Below are positions 26,076-38,110 of a stretch of 64,000 nucleotides of DNA, one piece after another. The notes under the pieces were generated by a model, which searched no databases, was not told the origin of the DNA, and saw only the letters and a program-made list of their open reading frames with translations. Source of the DNA: Hymenolepis diminuta. Its lineage: Eukaryota > Platyhelminthes > Cestoda > Cyclophyllidea > Hymenolepididae. A program made the position numbers and the translations under genes. The stretch is from the NCBI GenBank assembly GCA_900708905.1, contig CAADRB010000041.1, positions 1,002,209-1,066,208 of the forward strand. The letters are read 5' to 3'. Positions within the stretch are counted from its first letter, which is position 1, and each line of letters begins with the position of its first letter.

Positions 26076-26490
26076 ATCTAATAAACCAGATCTTGATTGC
26101 ACAAGTAAAGACTATAACTAACAGCTAACAATAGTTTCCCTAAATAGAACGCAAAGGATTGCGAAGGCCAATGTGTATTGGACAAACTACGAGCAAGTAA
26201 GGGAAATAAAGGAGAGAAAAAAATAGAGGAAAGCGTAGGAGCTGGTGGCAAACTTTTGTCAACCCGTGTGTATGAGTGGAAATGAAAAGACAATTTACGT
26301 GAGTCACTTGGGCGAGGACTCGCATGAGATATGAGTGCAGATGTACTTTCAAATGCAACGGGGCAATTACAGGAAAAATTGAATCGATAAACTCGTCTAG
26401 ACATGACAGATAGAGAGTTGAGTCATGGGTACATAAAGACGTTACTGCGGCTTCGTGGACGAAATACCGAAGTATTGTCATGGAGAATGT
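26076..26490. other. composition island with two AP-1-like sites
   Basis: TGAGTCA occurs at 26300-26306 and 26419-26425. A plus-strand ATG frame near 26276 reads MSGNEKTIYVSHLGEDSHEI and stops. On the minus strand an ATG frame of 108 codons (26078-26404, starting MSRRVYRFNFSCNCPVAF) is Ser and Pro rich with no domain, and a 113-codon frame overlaps it. Multiple overlapping frames on one strand point to composition rather than coding. It is a candidate regulatory island. Confidence 0.3.
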
Positions 26491-28481
26491 GAATAAAGAG
26501 TAATTTCAAAAATGCACGTAGAGTTATTCTTCAACCGCTTTATTAATTTTAATGATTAGTGAGCCACTTCAGGTACATTTTTGTAGCAGCCGACACTTTA
26601 AGACCGAAAGATCTAAAATAACAAGGCCCACGGTAATTGCATCAATTGTAAATAATAAATTTTTTATATTTGAATTATAAATGAAGGTAAGCTTGTCATT
26701 AAAGTTAAATTACAAGTTCATTTTAATTAAATGGCAGAACTCTCCCATTCTGGTAGACGATAGTCGTCGTAAATATATTCATAGAAGAAATTATGCTATC
26801 AATTAAAAATATATAACTTACACCAAAAATAAATTCGATGCATTGATGGAAAATAAACTTAGTCTAAAACAATAAAGACCACATTTTATTTAATCAAATC
26901 CAAAGATTATGAGCTACAATTAATTTGTCTGGCGTTTGAAGGTGGTTGATCAGCTTAAGATAAGACTGGGTTCGTATAATCTTACAAATCTCTTTATTGA
27001 TTCAAAGATTATTTTCTTTATTCCAGTCAACAGCATGGTCATTGATTGTTTCATCCTGAATGCAAGCTATCTAATGTTAAAAAATTGTCGGGTATCTGTG
27101 GGAGCGCAAGAATTTGACAAGTAGAAAAAATTCAGATAGCAATGAATTTATATAAGATCCTTTGTTTGGAGATTTCTGATTTGAAACACGTTGCTTTGCT
27201 TTAGCGTTTAATTGGTTTTAAAGGTGGATTAGTTAATGGAATGGGATGAGTTCATTTTTGACACTAGCTAATAATTTTCGACCGAGTGCGTGAGCAAACG
27301 GAAGTAATGTACCTTCATCTCCATTTTTTCAGGGATTTATTGAGACTTCACGCATTTTTTCACTGAGCTCGGTTTCACCTCATTTGTGAGATAAACTACA
27401 TGAAATGAGAGAAACTGAGACAAAATTATCCAAACTAAATTTCTGGTCTAACAGGAAAGACTTTGTAGAGTAAAACTCTAAATGATCTTTGAGCATTTTA
27501 TGTATTAGTTTTCACTTCAATTTTGATCATTTTAAATTTAGATTTATTTGTGAAAGGGAGAAAGACTTTATTCATCCTTCCATTTATTTTGGAGGATGGA
27601 ACTAAATTCGGGATCCCAAATAAACACTTGTTAAAATATTAGACGAAAATTAATAGCATCTTTAGTTTACTTAGTTAAAAGCTTTTGTAAAATTCTATTC
27701 AAAATTAACAATATGTATTTTTCATTTATTTTAACTTAGCTAAGTCCAAAAAAGTTATTTGTACAGCCCTATATATATAAATATACATAATTATATTCAC
27801 GAACATATAATTTAATTACCTCTGCTTCCGTTGAGTTCAAATAAAGTCATAAAAATTGCAATTTGAACCACAGTTCTAGTCAGTGATACAAAATCTCGTG
27901 TTTCCGGTATAATATTTCCTTCTTTTACAAAATTAATGCCAAACTCAAATAATAATTAGTAATTTATTAAATTCGCATGATCAATGAGAAATGATTAGTT
28001 AGTGTTCGTATCATAATTACGATTTGGATATATGAATAGATAAAGCCTTAAATATCACAATTACCGAATGAGGTAGAAGGTGAAATATGATTAACTCTTT
28101 CTCCAAAAGTTGAAATATATCTGGAGCTCGAGTTGTAATTCGTGCTCTCTTATTTTTAAAAATCGTTGAGATACTTGAAGATTTCAATTTTGATAAAGAC
28201 TAGTTTTAAAGACAACACCAGTTTATTATTTAATAATAATAAGTCGTATTTATTTGGTTTACATACACATAATATTCGTATTAAAACAGAAGAAAATACA
28301 CTGTGAGAAATACACATATAGGAAAATGAAGTTGTCGTATAATTTGGAAGAACAAACCTATATTATCAAAATGAGGAGAAATGTTGTCCTCTATTTTCTA
28401 TCCTATAAAAATATTTTCCAGCTATGAGTCTGATTTACCAGTGTCTATAATAATTTGTATTACCTTCAACTGATCATTTCA
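26491..28481. other. AT-rich stretch without a recognisable gene
   Basis: Only short chance frames and A/T-rich simple sequence (for example around 27771-27790) were seen up to the left end of the mariner element. Confidence 0.55.
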
Positions 28482-28507
28482 TCAGGATGTAACAGAAGTT
28501 CTGTCCA
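28482..28507 (+). repeat. mariner left terminal inverted repeat
   Basis: TCAG, two variable bases, TGTAAC, a short variable part, then GTTCTGTCCA. It matches the reverse complement of the element's right end and is probably the transposase binding site. Confidence 0.85.
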
Positions 28508-28650
28508 ATCTTTGAGCTATGTGTTTAGGGCACGATAACTTCAATTTAGCTTGTTACTGTTGTATGCTTATCTATAATAATTAATAAAATATTATTCCTT
28601 CTTTCAGATTTTGTGATAATTATCCTTATTAATAACTATTTCTAGCCCTC

Positions 28651-29629
28651 ATGTACTCTCCAAATAAAGAGCATATCAGGCATATTTTACTGTTTGAATT
28701 TCACAAAGAAAATACGGCAAGCTCAGCAGCAAAAGCACTCAAAGACACTTATGGAAATGATATTGTGAATGAAAAGACCTGCAGAAGGTGGTTATCGCCT
28801 TCACGTTTCAAAAAGGATGAATTCAGCTTGAAAGACGAACCGAGAGCAGGATGCTCAAAACTTCAATTCTGAGCAATTACAGGTTGCCATTGATGAAAAT
28901 CCAACCTGCACTATTGGAGAACTGAGCAAAGCCTTTAACGTAAGCTGCCATATGACCATATATAGGGAAATGACTGAACTTGGCAAAGTCTTAAAGACTG
29001 AGAAATGGGTCTCAAACGATTTTTCAGAAATCAACAAGCAACAAAGTGTAGCCTGTTGTGTTTCACTGCGTTCTCGTGAACTTCAGGCAACTTTTTTAGA
29101 CCGAATCGTAACTGACAGCGACGAGAAGTGGGGGATCCTCTAAAATAATGTTAACCGCAAAAGACAGTGGCTAAGTCGTGGTTCAAAGTCAATTCCACAA
29201 TCGAGACAATTCGGGACTGCACCCGAAAAAATTCTTTTGTGTATATGGTGGGATTCGAAGGGAATCGTTTATTATGAACTAATGAGTGACAATCAAACAA
29301 CAACATCTGAAGTTGCTGAAGTCAGCAGCTAACTCGTTTAAAAGCAGTCAACGGCAAGAAAAACGGCCTTCTTTGATACATCGGAAAGGAGTGACAATGC
29401 CAGACCCCACACTCCAAGAGCAATAAAAAATTTCATTGAAGAATTTGGCTGGAAAGTCATATCACCCACCATATTCTCCAGATCTTTCGCCAACCGATTT
29501 TTATCTTCTCAGGAGCTTAGAGAATCATATTATGGGACAAAGGCCAAACTCTATGAAGAAGGAATCAGAAGGCTTATGACGAGATGGGAAGATGTAATTA
29601 ATATAAATGGTGACTTTGTTGAACACTAA
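28651..29629 (+). pseudogene. mariner transposase pseudogene
   Basis: The N-terminal helix-turn-helix half is readable (HIRHILLFEFHKENTASSA, then VNEKTCRRWL, then RFKKDEFSLKDEPRAG), with a small in-frame insertion after CRRWL and a frameshift near 28860. Further on come FLDRIVT, a disturbed DEKW, RKRQWLSRGSKSIPQ and LCIWWDSKGIVYYELM. The DDE/D catalytic core follows as DNARPHT and, after another shift, PPYSPDLSPTDFYLLRS. The third Asp of the mariner D34D triad lies in SPTDF. The C-terminal part reads RLMTRWEDVININGDFVEH before TAA. Several shifts, a deletion in the middle and a disturbed first-Asp motif show it is inactive. A live enzyme is about 345 residues. Confidence 0.9.
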
Positions 29630-29674
29630 ATTAATGTATGTTTGACAAAATTTTCAAAATTCAGATGAAAATAA

Positions 29675-29698
29675 TGGACAGAACCCGTTACAGACTGA
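29675..29698 (-). repeat. mariner right terminal inverted repeat
   Basis: Plus-strand TGGACAGAACCCGTTACAGA and the following CTGA mirror the left end. A TA dinucleotide follows immediately, consistent with the TA insertion target of the Tc1/mariner superfamily. Confidence 0.85.
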
Positions 29699-32600
29699 TA
29701 TATTTAAAATATTCGATAGAATAGAATGAGTTGAAATTGATTTTCACAAAAATATTTAATAAATGTCAGTTAATCAGTATTCACTCATACTCATGCATAT
29801 GACTAACTAACAGGCATACAACGATTAAAATTAAACAGAGAGATTCAAGAACCAATAGAATCGCAGGAATGAGATGCTTCTGGTCATTATTTTGGCTGAC
29901 AGCGCTCTTATACAATAAAACTCCACCATAAAGTCCTTTTAACTAAAAGGATTCCCACAGCAAGTTCTGAAATATAGTCTAATTCATTGGATAAATCAAA
30001 TGAATACTTAATATTTTCTGAGTTAAATGATTAACATATAATATCATTGTCTGAAACCAACGTTCTTAATCAAATTTTAAATTCAATTTTACTTCAGCCG
30101 TGGGACAATCAAACCAGTAATTCACTTTTCTGCTTGACTGGTTCTTTTTTATATTTATTTTATTTGGAAGTATTTGAAGAAAGCGTTTATTGATTAAATA
30201 AACTTATGCATCTGCATAAATCTCTTTCAAAATTTTTTATTTATGTCCGTCACTTTTTAGTCCATTTCCAAAATATGGGATTGAAATATTTCATATTATT
30301 CGCTTTAGTTAATGAGCACATATAAACAAAAGTTATTTAGCATTGTTATTAAAAATAAAAAGTAAAAATAGCAAAGTAAGATCCTAGCTGAATGATAAGA
30401 AGATTCAAGAGATTATTCGACACTTCTTAGGTAAAATTTCCCTCTTGCAGCCCCATAATTTTAAAATTTAAAAAAACCATTCTGCTTGTCCAACTGTCGC
30501 AGGTAAATCACCTTTATAACTAAACGTGATAAAATTAATAGCTTTTATTTTCGGGTTTCACTTATGTGGTAGAAAAGTAATATCCAATTCTATAAAATTA
30601 AAGAAAATTTTGAAAAAATAAGGCAAAATCGATTTTATTGCGCATCAATATTAATTAAGAAGAGAAGGTTATAGGAAATCAGATTAAAGTAAATTCGATC
30701 GAGTCATCACAGAATGGAGATATCATGTTTGTATTTTTCTATTGCATTTTTTATAAATGTTAAGTTTCAGTTCACTAAACACAACAGTAGTCATTAAGGG
30801 GCAATTACTAGCGAACAAAACTGGAAATTTTCGACAGATGACGCAGTTCGGTGTTAAGAATAATGTTCCTTGTGGTATTTATAGCCCCGTCATCACGCAA
30901 ACCCCCTCCATAAATATCTTACACTATGTGGTCAACCGGCAAGTATCTAAAGATCCCTTTCCCATAGGTGTATTATTAACACCAGCCTTATTTGTGTACC
31001 AGCATCAATTGCGTTTTTTGTTTTGTGGAGAATTTCATTGCGCTAAATCATAAATAACCGGCATTGGGAGTTACGGAATAAATAAAACAGGAGTAGCATT
31101 TATGTAATGTGGGAAATCGTAATCTTTATAATGTAATAAAGCATCGGTCAGAAATAGTCTATAAGTATGCCTATTGACTTTCACGAGTTGAAATTCTTAC
31201 CGATGTACTTTCAATTATCGTGATGACTGATCTCGCGGTATAAAAATTTCCTAAGATAAGAAGTTCATAGGTATTCATTTAGTGTTAATGAACAATACGC
31301 AAATGCATAAACATCCCCTTATGATTAAATCTTTAAAAATGTTGTCAAGAACATCATGAAATTCGAAAATTAGTTGTTTGTCCAACTCGTGAAACTTGGT
31401 TTTACAGGCTGAATTTTTCCGAAACATAATGAAACGCTAATCACTGATGATAAATTCTTGTTCGTTCTCCTTTTAAAATACAGACGATCTTTAGTTTTTG
31501 TAAATAATGTTTAAATATCCAGTGACCAAATAATGATTGAAGTGGCACATTATCTTGGGACCTCCCTAATTAGAGAACCTTCGTTTTAATACCCATCTCT
31601 GGACGATTTTTTCTAATCCGATTGGTAACGCCATGGATTTCGAGATCGAGAACTTTAATTTGTCAGTAGTAAACAATCCGTCAGTTCCTATTCCATTTTT
31701 ACTACTAACTTTGTTTTCTATTTCGCATTTATTTTTCAGCGTTACTTTTCAAGAGCAACTCATTTACGCCATTAATTTTAAAAATATGTAAAATGCTTTT
31801 CCTTTTTATATATTTGTGCAAAATAAGTATTAACAAGTCTGCTTTCAATTTGAAATTCTTTAACTTCATATTCAGTATTTTCTAAATATCTTCAATAATA
31901 TGCAAAAGCAAAACGTGTCCTCAAAAGAGGACTTTCGATGAATATTAAACATCACAGGTATTTGAAGCGCTTATTGGCATTATCCAGGAACGAGAATTTA
32001 GTGATCTCTTAATGGGAGATGATTGTTCATCCGCTAAGGGTAGACAAACCGGGACAGGTTCCTCAATTTCAAAGTGACCATTAAATACGCCAATTAGTTT
32101 GTGTATCTGCGTCTTGTATACGTATCTATATCTATCAAATCCACCCAAGAAGTACCTGCCAGTGTATGAATCACCACCATCTTTCCTCCCATAAGTAATT
32201 GAAACAGCTCCATTAAAAGATTGATGTGTTTTTACTTTGTTTCAAGATCTATGTAAGAAAATTCCCCCTTTTGATCAGTAGGAGAATAGCAACCTCGACT
32301 TGGAAAATTAGCAAATATTCAGAGTTATTAAAAAGTAACTTCCTACTTTCAAAATAAAATAATTTAAATCTTAAAAGTTTTTTGTTGTGAAAGGAACACT
32401 CACACTAAGTAACTTAGTAACCGTTTCAGACTTCACCATAGAACCGTGCGTTTGAATGAAATTCGTTTCACGGTCAATCATTTTACATTTGAAATGGTCC
32501 TATTCATAGTGATGATAGCTTAGTCGCATTTAAAATTTCGAAAATATTAACAAAAGTGACTCCCACTCTGGTAGCTATAAGATAAATTGGACTTAATAGA

Positions 32601-35600
32601 TTGACAACATTATACTAGTAATTAGACTGATTTACCTGATATTGTTGTTACGCGGAAACTTTAATGGGGGAGAAAATATATTATGGAGCTCAGTAATGGG
32701 AGGTTCTGCTAGCATTAGGCAGACAACAAGCAATTAATGTTAGAGCTTATTGTAGCATATACATTTAATACCTGAAAATTATTCCAAATTTCTGCCCTAT
32801 TTCTTCTATTTGGAAGATTTCTTCGAGTGGAAATGAGCAAATCTTCTGTCTTGCCGTGAGTTAAATATTATAATATAATAATGAATAAGAAAGTTATTTC
32901 GTCTGAACCGTAAATGTATCCATTATTCTGTTTTTAGAATGAATGTTATAGTAAAGAATAGGGCTGTGAAGTTGACCCTGCTAATTTGTCTTGAAAGTTA
33001 AAGACTATAGTTCAGAGCTCAGTGACCGATAGAACTAATTGGGTATTATTTCATTTCCATACCAATAAATCTACGGCTTCAGAAGCATTAGAGTTCTCTT
33101 GTAATCGGCGCAGATAAAAAACAGTAGTTTGAAATTTTATTTCTTCGCATTAAAGTCAGCCTTTTTACTCTATTCCATTTGAACGATTGTATTGTGAACA
33201 ATGTTGTATATAAATCAAAGACCACCATCAGGATAAATATGTCAACACTAAAGTACCCATCGTAAACATCGTCCTTTTTCATGTCAACTTGAAAGAGATC
33301 GTATTGCCAGATGTTTATTATTGAAATTGTAACAAAATCCTAGAAAATATACTTCATTAATACGTACTGCTTCATAAAAGTCAAACTTATTTTAGTCACA
33401 GCTACCGGTAAATTTCAAAAGCAAAGAACAATAATCTGCTCATTTCAAAATCTGAATTTAATACAGAGAATAATCAGCTCATTTTAACGTCTAAATTAGA
33501 AGTTAAGAAGTCTATTTTAAAAAATTTTGCATTTAACAAGTCATCACTCACTTTGCTTCTAAACTGATATTTTGTTAAAGATTGGCGGTGACCAACGCTC
33601 AGATTACTGAGAAGCTTGAATCTGTAAGTTCACTTATTTAGAGATCGTAGAAAGGATACGAATTAAATAGTAGAATGTGGAGCTTTCAACTTCTAGAAAT
33701 TGAAGAATGAGCTCTGCAAGAAGCTACCCCTTCTGCACTTTGACTTACCTTTTTATCTTAAAATTGCAATGCTCATTCCTGAAAATTTTACTTAGTAGGG
33801 GGATATTTTTTCCATTTCTTTGAATAGCCTCAAATTCGAAATCATTATATGAAAGTACATATCCGGCAGTGAAAAATATAAGAGGAGTGACTGCATGGTA
33901 ATTTCTTCTTTTCGCGCCGGCAAGAAGCTTTTTAAGCTAAAAGGGTAGACCACCTGGGATTTAGATCTTCATTTACTCAAGTGTGACATTTTTGGATAGT
34001 AAAATAAGTGGATCGCATTTAGTCGATGATAAGACTCCAATTATTCTGAATCATGACAAATGCCTGTATTGCTTCCGTTGAAATAACTCTAATTTTTGCC
34101 TATCCTACTTATTTCCACTTCATTTTAGTTTAATAAACCTAAATGGATAAATTAAACTGCGTTTATTTCGACTCTATTCCATTATGACCCCAACAGACAA
34201 CTGTGCAAAGTAACACTGCTGGAGAGCCAATTCTGTAGTTTTATACAAGTCAGGCGCATCATTTCAGAAAAGTTCTAACTACTTGAGGTATATGGGAATC
34301 GGAAATTATATTAAAATAAGCTAAATCGGAGGGAGCTTAAATTAAATTTCCGTGGCTATCAAGGCGCTTAATCAAAAGTGTTTAAATTCTGGCCTCATTG
34401 CAACAGTGCCTAAAACAAAATTGACTAATACAATGGTTCTGATTTTCTTTTTAGTAATTAACTGTAAATGCAAATAGCAGGCGGAAATTTAAATGATAAT
34501 TTAATTATATTTTAACAGATTAAAGAACTTCTACACCGTTTTAGTTCATTTATCTTAAAACATTTAAAAATAGATTATTTTTTTAAATTTTAATGTAAAT
34601 AGGATACTTTATGTGATCTGAATATGCGTAAAAACCTAAGGACATACTGAATAAGTCCATATAGACCACTTGAATTGTTGGCAACCCTTTTGCTCTCATT
34701 TACTCTTATACTTCTATTTTGTGTAAGTGTAGGAAATTCAAGTGAGTTTTCTGTGATACTAAACTATGGTTAATGCTGTAGGTACTGTATTCTTAACAGC
34801 CCGACACTACTTCAAAATGTATGTACTGTTAAGTTGTGAGCAGTGTAGGAATGTAAAAGAAATAAACTTCCTAAAACAACTTTTTGATGGGATTAGTGAT
34901 CTGGTTAAAAAAAAGAGAGATATGTCACTCTATTCCTATTCTAATGAATTTTCGAAACTAAATAAGCAACATTACTTAAAATTCACTGAAATAAAAGCGT
35001 TATTTTTTTTTTTATTAAACAAATTCATTATTTCAATCATTTTTTGCATATATATAAACCTTCTCGTGACTTTAAGAAAATACCACTTAAGGAAGTGGTA
35101 TCACCATCCATTCGTTGAATTAAATTAGCCAGCAAGATCCAAATGTAGCAGACATGAACTCAGCCGAAAATTCAGGATTTAAATCTCGAAAATTGAGCTT
35201 TTGAACATCTCAGTACTTCAAAGTAAAAAATTGACGCTTTCACAAATCAAATAATGTGAAACCCTTCCAATCGAGGCTCCATTATATTCCCCTAAGCGAC
35301 CCACGCTTCAACTCTCATTGGCCTGTCTTGATTTTTCCTTTGTTTAGATTCCATCTTTACCTAAAATTTGTGTTATTTGCAGTGAGATTACTGAAGAACT
35401 TATTTGAAATATCCATTTTTGTGATTTTTGTGATTAGATATAAAACACATCTTTGTTTTCCCGTGACATTCTAATAAAATACTCGGCATATCGGCTGACT
35501 GTGAATCAGTAAAATTAGCATCCAGTCAATGTCATTTCAAACATGTTGACAATTGTCAGAATACGAAGTATATTCGCGACTTCATCTCCTCTTTAAAGCA

Positions 35601-35825
35601 TACTTTTTTATTGCTACTAATCTACTATCTTCCAAAATGAATATGCCAAATATTTGTAAACATTATCTAAACTCAATACGAGACTATTAGTCATTCGAAA
35701 AGTAATTCTCTCAATAAGGAGAAGTAGAAAGTTCGAATTTCCATGATTTTTCGTGAGAATGGAAAAAAATTCTACCATTATATGTTTTCTAATCCTCATC
35801 AAAATTAAATAGGTATTTACGGGAT
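29699..35825. other. AT-rich stretch without a recognisable gene
   Basis: The only long frame is a plus ATG ORF at 34766-35128 (120 codons, starting MVNAVGTVFLTARHYFKMY), with a hydrophobic stretch near its end. One frame of this length is expected by chance in 64 kb of this composition. Its runs of Phe, Leu, Lys and Ile reflect A/T-rich codons, so it is not called as a gene. No repeats were recognised. Confidence 0.5.
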
Positions 35826-36060
35826 AACAGCTTTATTATATAGTGATCCTTTCCTCGTAGCCCTCTCCGTATCTCCCCCTCTCATACCAGGCAGGGAAAT
35901 GGTCTATTTTGTGGCCACGTAGTATAATGCAACTTCAAGTGTTTGGATACCTGTTTGGAGGAATGGAAAGGAAATTGGCCGTAAAAACAGGGATAATTAA
36001 CCGTTCAGCGGGTAATGGTACAGTTCTCACACAACATGGATGATTAATGGGTGTTAGTAG
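35826..36060. other. composition island without open frames
   Basis: A pyrimidine-rich start (CTCTCCGTATCTCCCCCTCT) is followed by GGCCACGTAGTATAATGC and GGCCGTAAAAACAGGG. GC is higher than in the flanks, but no ORF, splice pair or RNA fold was recognised. It may be regulatory or unrecognised repeat sequence. Confidence 0.25.
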
Positions 36061-37984
36061 AAATAGAGATCAAATCATTGTTTTGACTTTGTGTATTTAT
36101 ATTTCATGAATAGTGAAAGGTTGCACATTGTTCCCCTTTTATTAATTTATTATTAGTCAGTACATAGTAATGTAATAGGAGAGTAAAACCAATAAAAGTT
36201 CAGTTATTTAGTTGCTATATTTTATCTTTGCTAGTATTTTCAAATTGTAAAATTTTCAGTAATTATGTTTTTTGTAGAGAAGACCTTAAGTGATATTCTC
36301 TAATTTACTGTCCATTCACTTACTATCTTCCTTCCATCTTGTAAAAATTTCCCCTGTCATAATGATCATTAAGATTGACTTTCCACTCTTCCTAGTACCT
36401 AAAAAAGCGAGAATAAACAAGAAGTAAGAAAAGATCTAGTTGCAAATTATAAATCTCTCTCTTTCCCATGATCTTACACCTTTTTCTACTTCAAGTCAAA
36501 AATCCATCACCCAATCTGCTCAATAACAATTTCAGAGAGCTCAAAGGGAACAATGGTGAGCTTATTATGACAATTTAATGAGCTTATTCTGTCAAAGTGT
36601 CTTCAATGGTAAATAAAAGCTCAATTAAATATGGTAAGATAAGAGGTATTTTGATTTTGAATCCTTATCTAATGGAAGTTAATAATATGAGATGTTCATT
36701 AATGTTATTTTAAACATTTATTTTAAATAATCAAAGCAAAGCAACAATATCTGTTTGTTTTAAACATAAATGTACGTAAGTAGTATTGATTCAAAATAAA
36801 ATTACTTTTAGAATAGTCCAAGTTTGGCTAAATATCCTCTCAGAGGACTAATAATTATTCTAAGGCCAACAAGATGCTACAATCTTTCCGAGTCAGCTGA
36901 TCAAGAATTGAGTAGGTTCACGTGTATATTAAAAATTTTTCATTAATGAAAGAAAAAGCGAAAGGAGTAAGGAGATAAATTATGAGGAAGGAGGAAGGCC
37001 TAAGTGCTGAGAGAGGACAACCCGGATTGTTAGAAAAAGACGAAATAAGGTATGATAAGGTAGTTGGTCGATTTCACTTTCTTTGTTCATTTATGAGCAA
37101 CTGACAGTTAGGGCAGAAGTATGAGTCACTAGACGTGTAATATATGGGGAAAATGAGCAGGTGTATGAGTCAGGGTGCGTAGGAACTGCAAGGCATCGAA
37201 ATATGTGGATCGTAAAGATTGTTCAAAATTGATACAACTGAGAATGCTTAAAAAACAAAAATCGAGGAATCAGTGGAGCTCTGCGTAATCCGATATCTAC
37301 GTTCGTGTTAATGACGGGGGAATTGATTCTCTCTGTTTACTAGCTGTTTCAATTTCAAAGTTTAATCTCTGACTTACTATACGAATATTCAGGACCAAAA
37401 TAAAATTGTTTTTTCTTCTTACAGATAAAGATCAGCTATCTACTAAATCATATAAATGGTTGTATTAGTCAAAATTTCCAAAGATCCTATGAAGTATATT
37501 CAGAGAACTCCTAAACATTTAAACGTTTGACTTTCAATGCTACATTTATTTGGGAGAGAGGCAAGTGCGAATCCATAATCATGGACTGGAAAACCAGGGT
37601 ATCTATTTAACTAGGGATCTCCTAAAGGGATGGCTACGTTTTATATATTTAAGAACCTAGTTTGTGTTGAAGTAAGGTTGAAAGTTCTTGTATGAGAAAT
37701 GTAAATGAGGGTCGATTTTTCAATAATACATAGTCATATTCAAAATTAATCATCATTCAAATTTTCTAGATATCTTGTAGCGGCAAAAACTATAGGTTCA
37801 GAGGTTCATTCATGATGGTAAGTGAAGGAGGGCGCCTATTATTTCCTACTTTTAACGTTAGTAAATCAGCTAGATTTGCTCAATCACTACCTAAGTCCAT
37901 TAAGATAAGTGCTATCATCTTTCTAATTACTTAGGGGAAGGTACCCCGGAGACGTTCTAATATGACACACGTATTCTATTTCCC
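36061..37984. other. AT-rich stretch with paired AP-1-like sites
   Basis: Two TGAGTCA sites lie 44 bases apart (37122-37128 and 37166-37172) in a purine-rich patch. Otherwise there are only chance frames. A 48-base plus block near 37770-37817 is open between TTTTCTAG and GTAAGT but has two plausible frames. Confidence 0.4.
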
Positions 37985-38110
37985 CTCCTGTTGACCACAC
38001 TCAATCACTGCGATTGGTCATCCACATTACAGGATGTGCACCGATGAGTATCAAACTCGTGACCTTTGACTTTGCGAACATGAAATTTGACCACCGCTGT
38101 GGTGTCCAAA
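37985..38110 (-). repeat. tRNA-derived SINE-like fragment, copy B
   Basis: On the minus strand it reads CAGCGGTGGTCAA, GCAAAGTCAAAGGTCACGAG, TTTGATACTC and CATCGGTGCACATC. GAGTTTGATACTC resembles the RNA polymerase III B box and the GGTGGTCAA part corresponds to a decayed A-box region. The same order of blocks occurs in the copies near 49.0 kb (minus) and 56.85 kb (plus). GGTGCACAT(C/T)C and the following TG(T)AATGTG-type word are shared with the 56.85-kb copy. Orientation and order support a tRNA-headed SINE; its 3' tail is not defined. Confidence 0.6.

Larger units (their letters stand above)
28482..29698 (+). mobile_element. degraded mariner-family DNA transposon
   Basis: The 1217-bp element is bounded by inverted ends. 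The left end reads TCAGGATGTAAC then GTTCTGTCCA; the reverse complement of the right end reads TCAGTCTGTAAC then GTTCTGTCCA, with a two-base length difference between the blocks. The right flank is TA; the left flank is CA, as if one copy of the TA target duplication has mutated. The length is close to the usual 1.3 kb of mariner elements. The transposase inside is broken, so the copy cannot move by itself. It is the only clear DNA transposon in the window. Confidence 0.9.

Noticed and set aside
33580..33640. Possible fourth SINE copy (GGCGGTGACCAACGCTC)
   Set aside because: Only the first dozen bases resemble the family head; the rest does not align.
34766..35128. 120-codon plus ATG ORF with hydrophobic C-terminal part
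   Set aside because: One ORF of this length is expected by chance. The hydrophobic run coincides with a T-rich tract, and no family is recognised.
37770..37817. 48-nt plus-strand exon before GTAAGT
   Set aside because: The last exon base pattern (ATG|GTAAGT) is weak, two frames compete and no partner exon was seen.
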